Origin: Pirellulaceae bacterium
Lineage (GTDB): Bacteria > Planctomycetota > Planctomycetia > Pirellulales > Pirellulaceae
Assembly: GCA_026004775.1 (NCBI GenBank)
Contig: BPJU01000015.1
Location: 62,001 to 126,000 of the forward strand
Direction: 5' to 3'
DNA length: 64,000 nt
Shown piece after piece: positions 63,109 to 64,000 of this stretch. The position numbers and the translations under genes are program-made. The first letter of the stretch is position 1; each line of letters begins with the position of its first letter. The notes below the pieces were generated by a model, which ran no database searches, was not told the DNA's origin, and saw only the letters and a list, made by a program, of their open reading frames with translations.

Positions 63109-64000
63109 TCAAGGAGCAACGGCCTGCCGGGCCGCCTCCAGGGCACTTTGCCGAATCGCCTGCTCCACCTGCTCCAATTCGGCTACCAGTTCCAGATTGG
63201 CCCGATACAAACTGCTAAGCTCACTACGAAGAGCGCTCAATTGCTGGCTCAGCGTATCCGCAAGCGCCGTAACGAAAGACTTTTCTTGGCGCACATGATC
63301 CAGATCTTCGGTGACCTGTACGCGTTCAGTCTGTTTGGCCTGGATGACTTGAGCGATTGCGGCAAGCGACTGTTCGAGTTTTCGTTTGTTGTATTGCGTC
63401 AAGCCGATCTGATTGCGCAAGTCCACCCAGCGATCGAAATAGTTGTGGAACAGGAACTGAAAATCGCGCAGCGGCCGTACATATACCGGTTCGATGGGCC
63501 GGCACGTGCCGTCGTTGACCAACTGATCGGCCTGTGCTTTGGGCAGCACCGCCACAGCGCCTTGCGGCATCGACACCGTGCCCGACTCGCCTCGCTGCAA
63601 GAAACTCACTTGTGCCTGCCCCTGGGCGTCATAGAAGCGACTGGACATGACACTTTGGGAGGTTTCGCTGTCGACTTTCTCCTGATACGGTTTGAGAAAC
63701 TCGACTTTCACGAACTGTTCTTCGGGCGGGTCGGTAGGTTGCGCACGCCCTCCATCGCGAACATAACGCGTGACGATGGCTTGCAGAGCGGTATCCTGCA
63801 CCGGATACGGTGAAAACTGAAGCACTTGCTGGACGATCTGTTGCACTTCCTGAGCATTGACCTGACCGAAAATCGGTTCGTTCTCGGCCGCCAGGTTCGG
63901 CGTTTGCTCCGGATCGGTGAAGATGAAATGGTCGTCCTGAGGGAGGATCTCGTACAAAGCCCATGTGGCGTTGTTGACGAAGTTGCCTTGGAAGTCGACT
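63109..64000 (-). CDS. hypothetical protein with C-terminal coiled coil, 5'-truncated by the window edge
   Basis: At least 296 residues; the frame continues past the right edge (VDFQGNFVNNATWALYEILP before the apparent TTG start at 63957). Not recognised as a named family. It contains EVQQIVQQVLQFSPYPVQDTA, a mixed region (YVRPLRDFQFLFHNYFDRW), then a long coiled coil from about LEQSLAAIAQVIQAKQTERV to ELVAELEQVEQAIRQ. No cysteines beyond one, no clear signal in the visible part. It converges on hemC with 57 bp between the stops. Confidence 0.65.
   Translation of the reverse strand, partial: VDFQGNFVNNATWALYEILPQDDHFIFTDPEQTPNLAAENEPIFGQVNAQEVQQIVQQVLQFSPYPVQDTALQAIVTRYVRDGGRAQPTDPPEEQFVKVEFLKPYQEKVDSETSQSVMSSRFYDAQGQAQVSFLQRGESGTVSMPQGAVAVLPKAQADQLVNDGTCRPIEPVYVRPLRDFQFLFHNYFDRWVDLRNQIGLTQYNKRKLEQSLAAIAQVIQAKQTERVQVTEDLDHVRQEKSFVTALADTLSQQLSALRSELSSLYRANLELVAELEQVEQAIRQSALEAARQAVAP

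Overview
This window comes from a bacterium of the phylum Planctomycetota, most likely in or near the Pirellulales. The evidence is its inventory of lineage-typical families: DUF1549/DUF1553 and two DUF1501 proteins, a DUF1559 pseudopilin-like protein, a BBP7-type barrel protein, a PVC-type dehydrogenase with a C-terminal haem domain, a multihaem PA14 cytochrome, a sulfatase, and Gfo/Idh/MocA and sugar isomerase-like proteins. The DNA is moderately GC-rich. Genus is not determinable by reading. Both ends cut through genes.

Layout. 1-5.4 kb: a truncated esterase, an HD hydrolase, a TPR protein, a TrmH-type RNA methyltransferase and a CorC-like CBS membrane protein. 4.1-9.2 kb (minus): the conserved phoH - 7TM-HD phosphodiesterase - ybeY - corC-like operon. 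9.5-12.5 kb (minus): purA-uppS-cdsA with overlapping starts and stops. 12.9-20.5 kb (plus): a secreted sugar-isomerase-like protein, the DUF1549/1553 - DUF1501 - ten-EF-hand operon, and a second DUF1501 gene. 20.6-25.5 kb: a frameshifted ridA-like gene, a small membrane protein, metG and a BBP7 protein. 25.9-31.1 kb (minus): a heavy-metal RND efflux pump, its frameshifted adaptor and a His-rich exported protein. 31.2-43.7 kb: mobB, sulfatase, methyltransferase, oxidoreductase, NHL protein, M13 peptidase, pentahaem PA14 cytochrome, LapA-like protein and amidase. 44.3-51.3 kb (minus): a probable catabolic cluster (sugar epimerase-like, SDR, SIS, MetE-like, PVC dehydrogenase). 51.5-54.3 kb (plus): a signalling cluster of receiver-ATPase fusion, STAS protein and diguanylate cyclase. 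54.5-64 kb: a DUF1559 gene with a His-rich lipoprotein, tRNA-Leu, a CehA-like hydrolase, a GYF/TM2 protein, an MFS transporter, comF, hemC and a truncated coiled-coil protein.

The strongest unlisted signal is a family of about 210-225 bp non-coding elements (31788-31998, 43824-44036, 58260-58484). They have 16-bp palindromic ends beginning GTAA and internal hairpins. Two copies are bracketed by perfect 8-bp direct repeats (GCAATTAG and CCAACTCT), which is direct evidence of transposition. GTAA ends with 8-bp duplications fit an IS66-type parent, so these look like MITEs.

Other points: single-base frameshifts in ridA and in the RND adaptor; a tRNA-Leu with three mismatched stem pairs; a 15-bp dyad shared by two upstream regions; and a receiver-ATPase/STAS pair whose STAS protein lacks the usual phospho-acceptor residue. 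No CRISPR array, rRNA, prophage or replication origin was seen.
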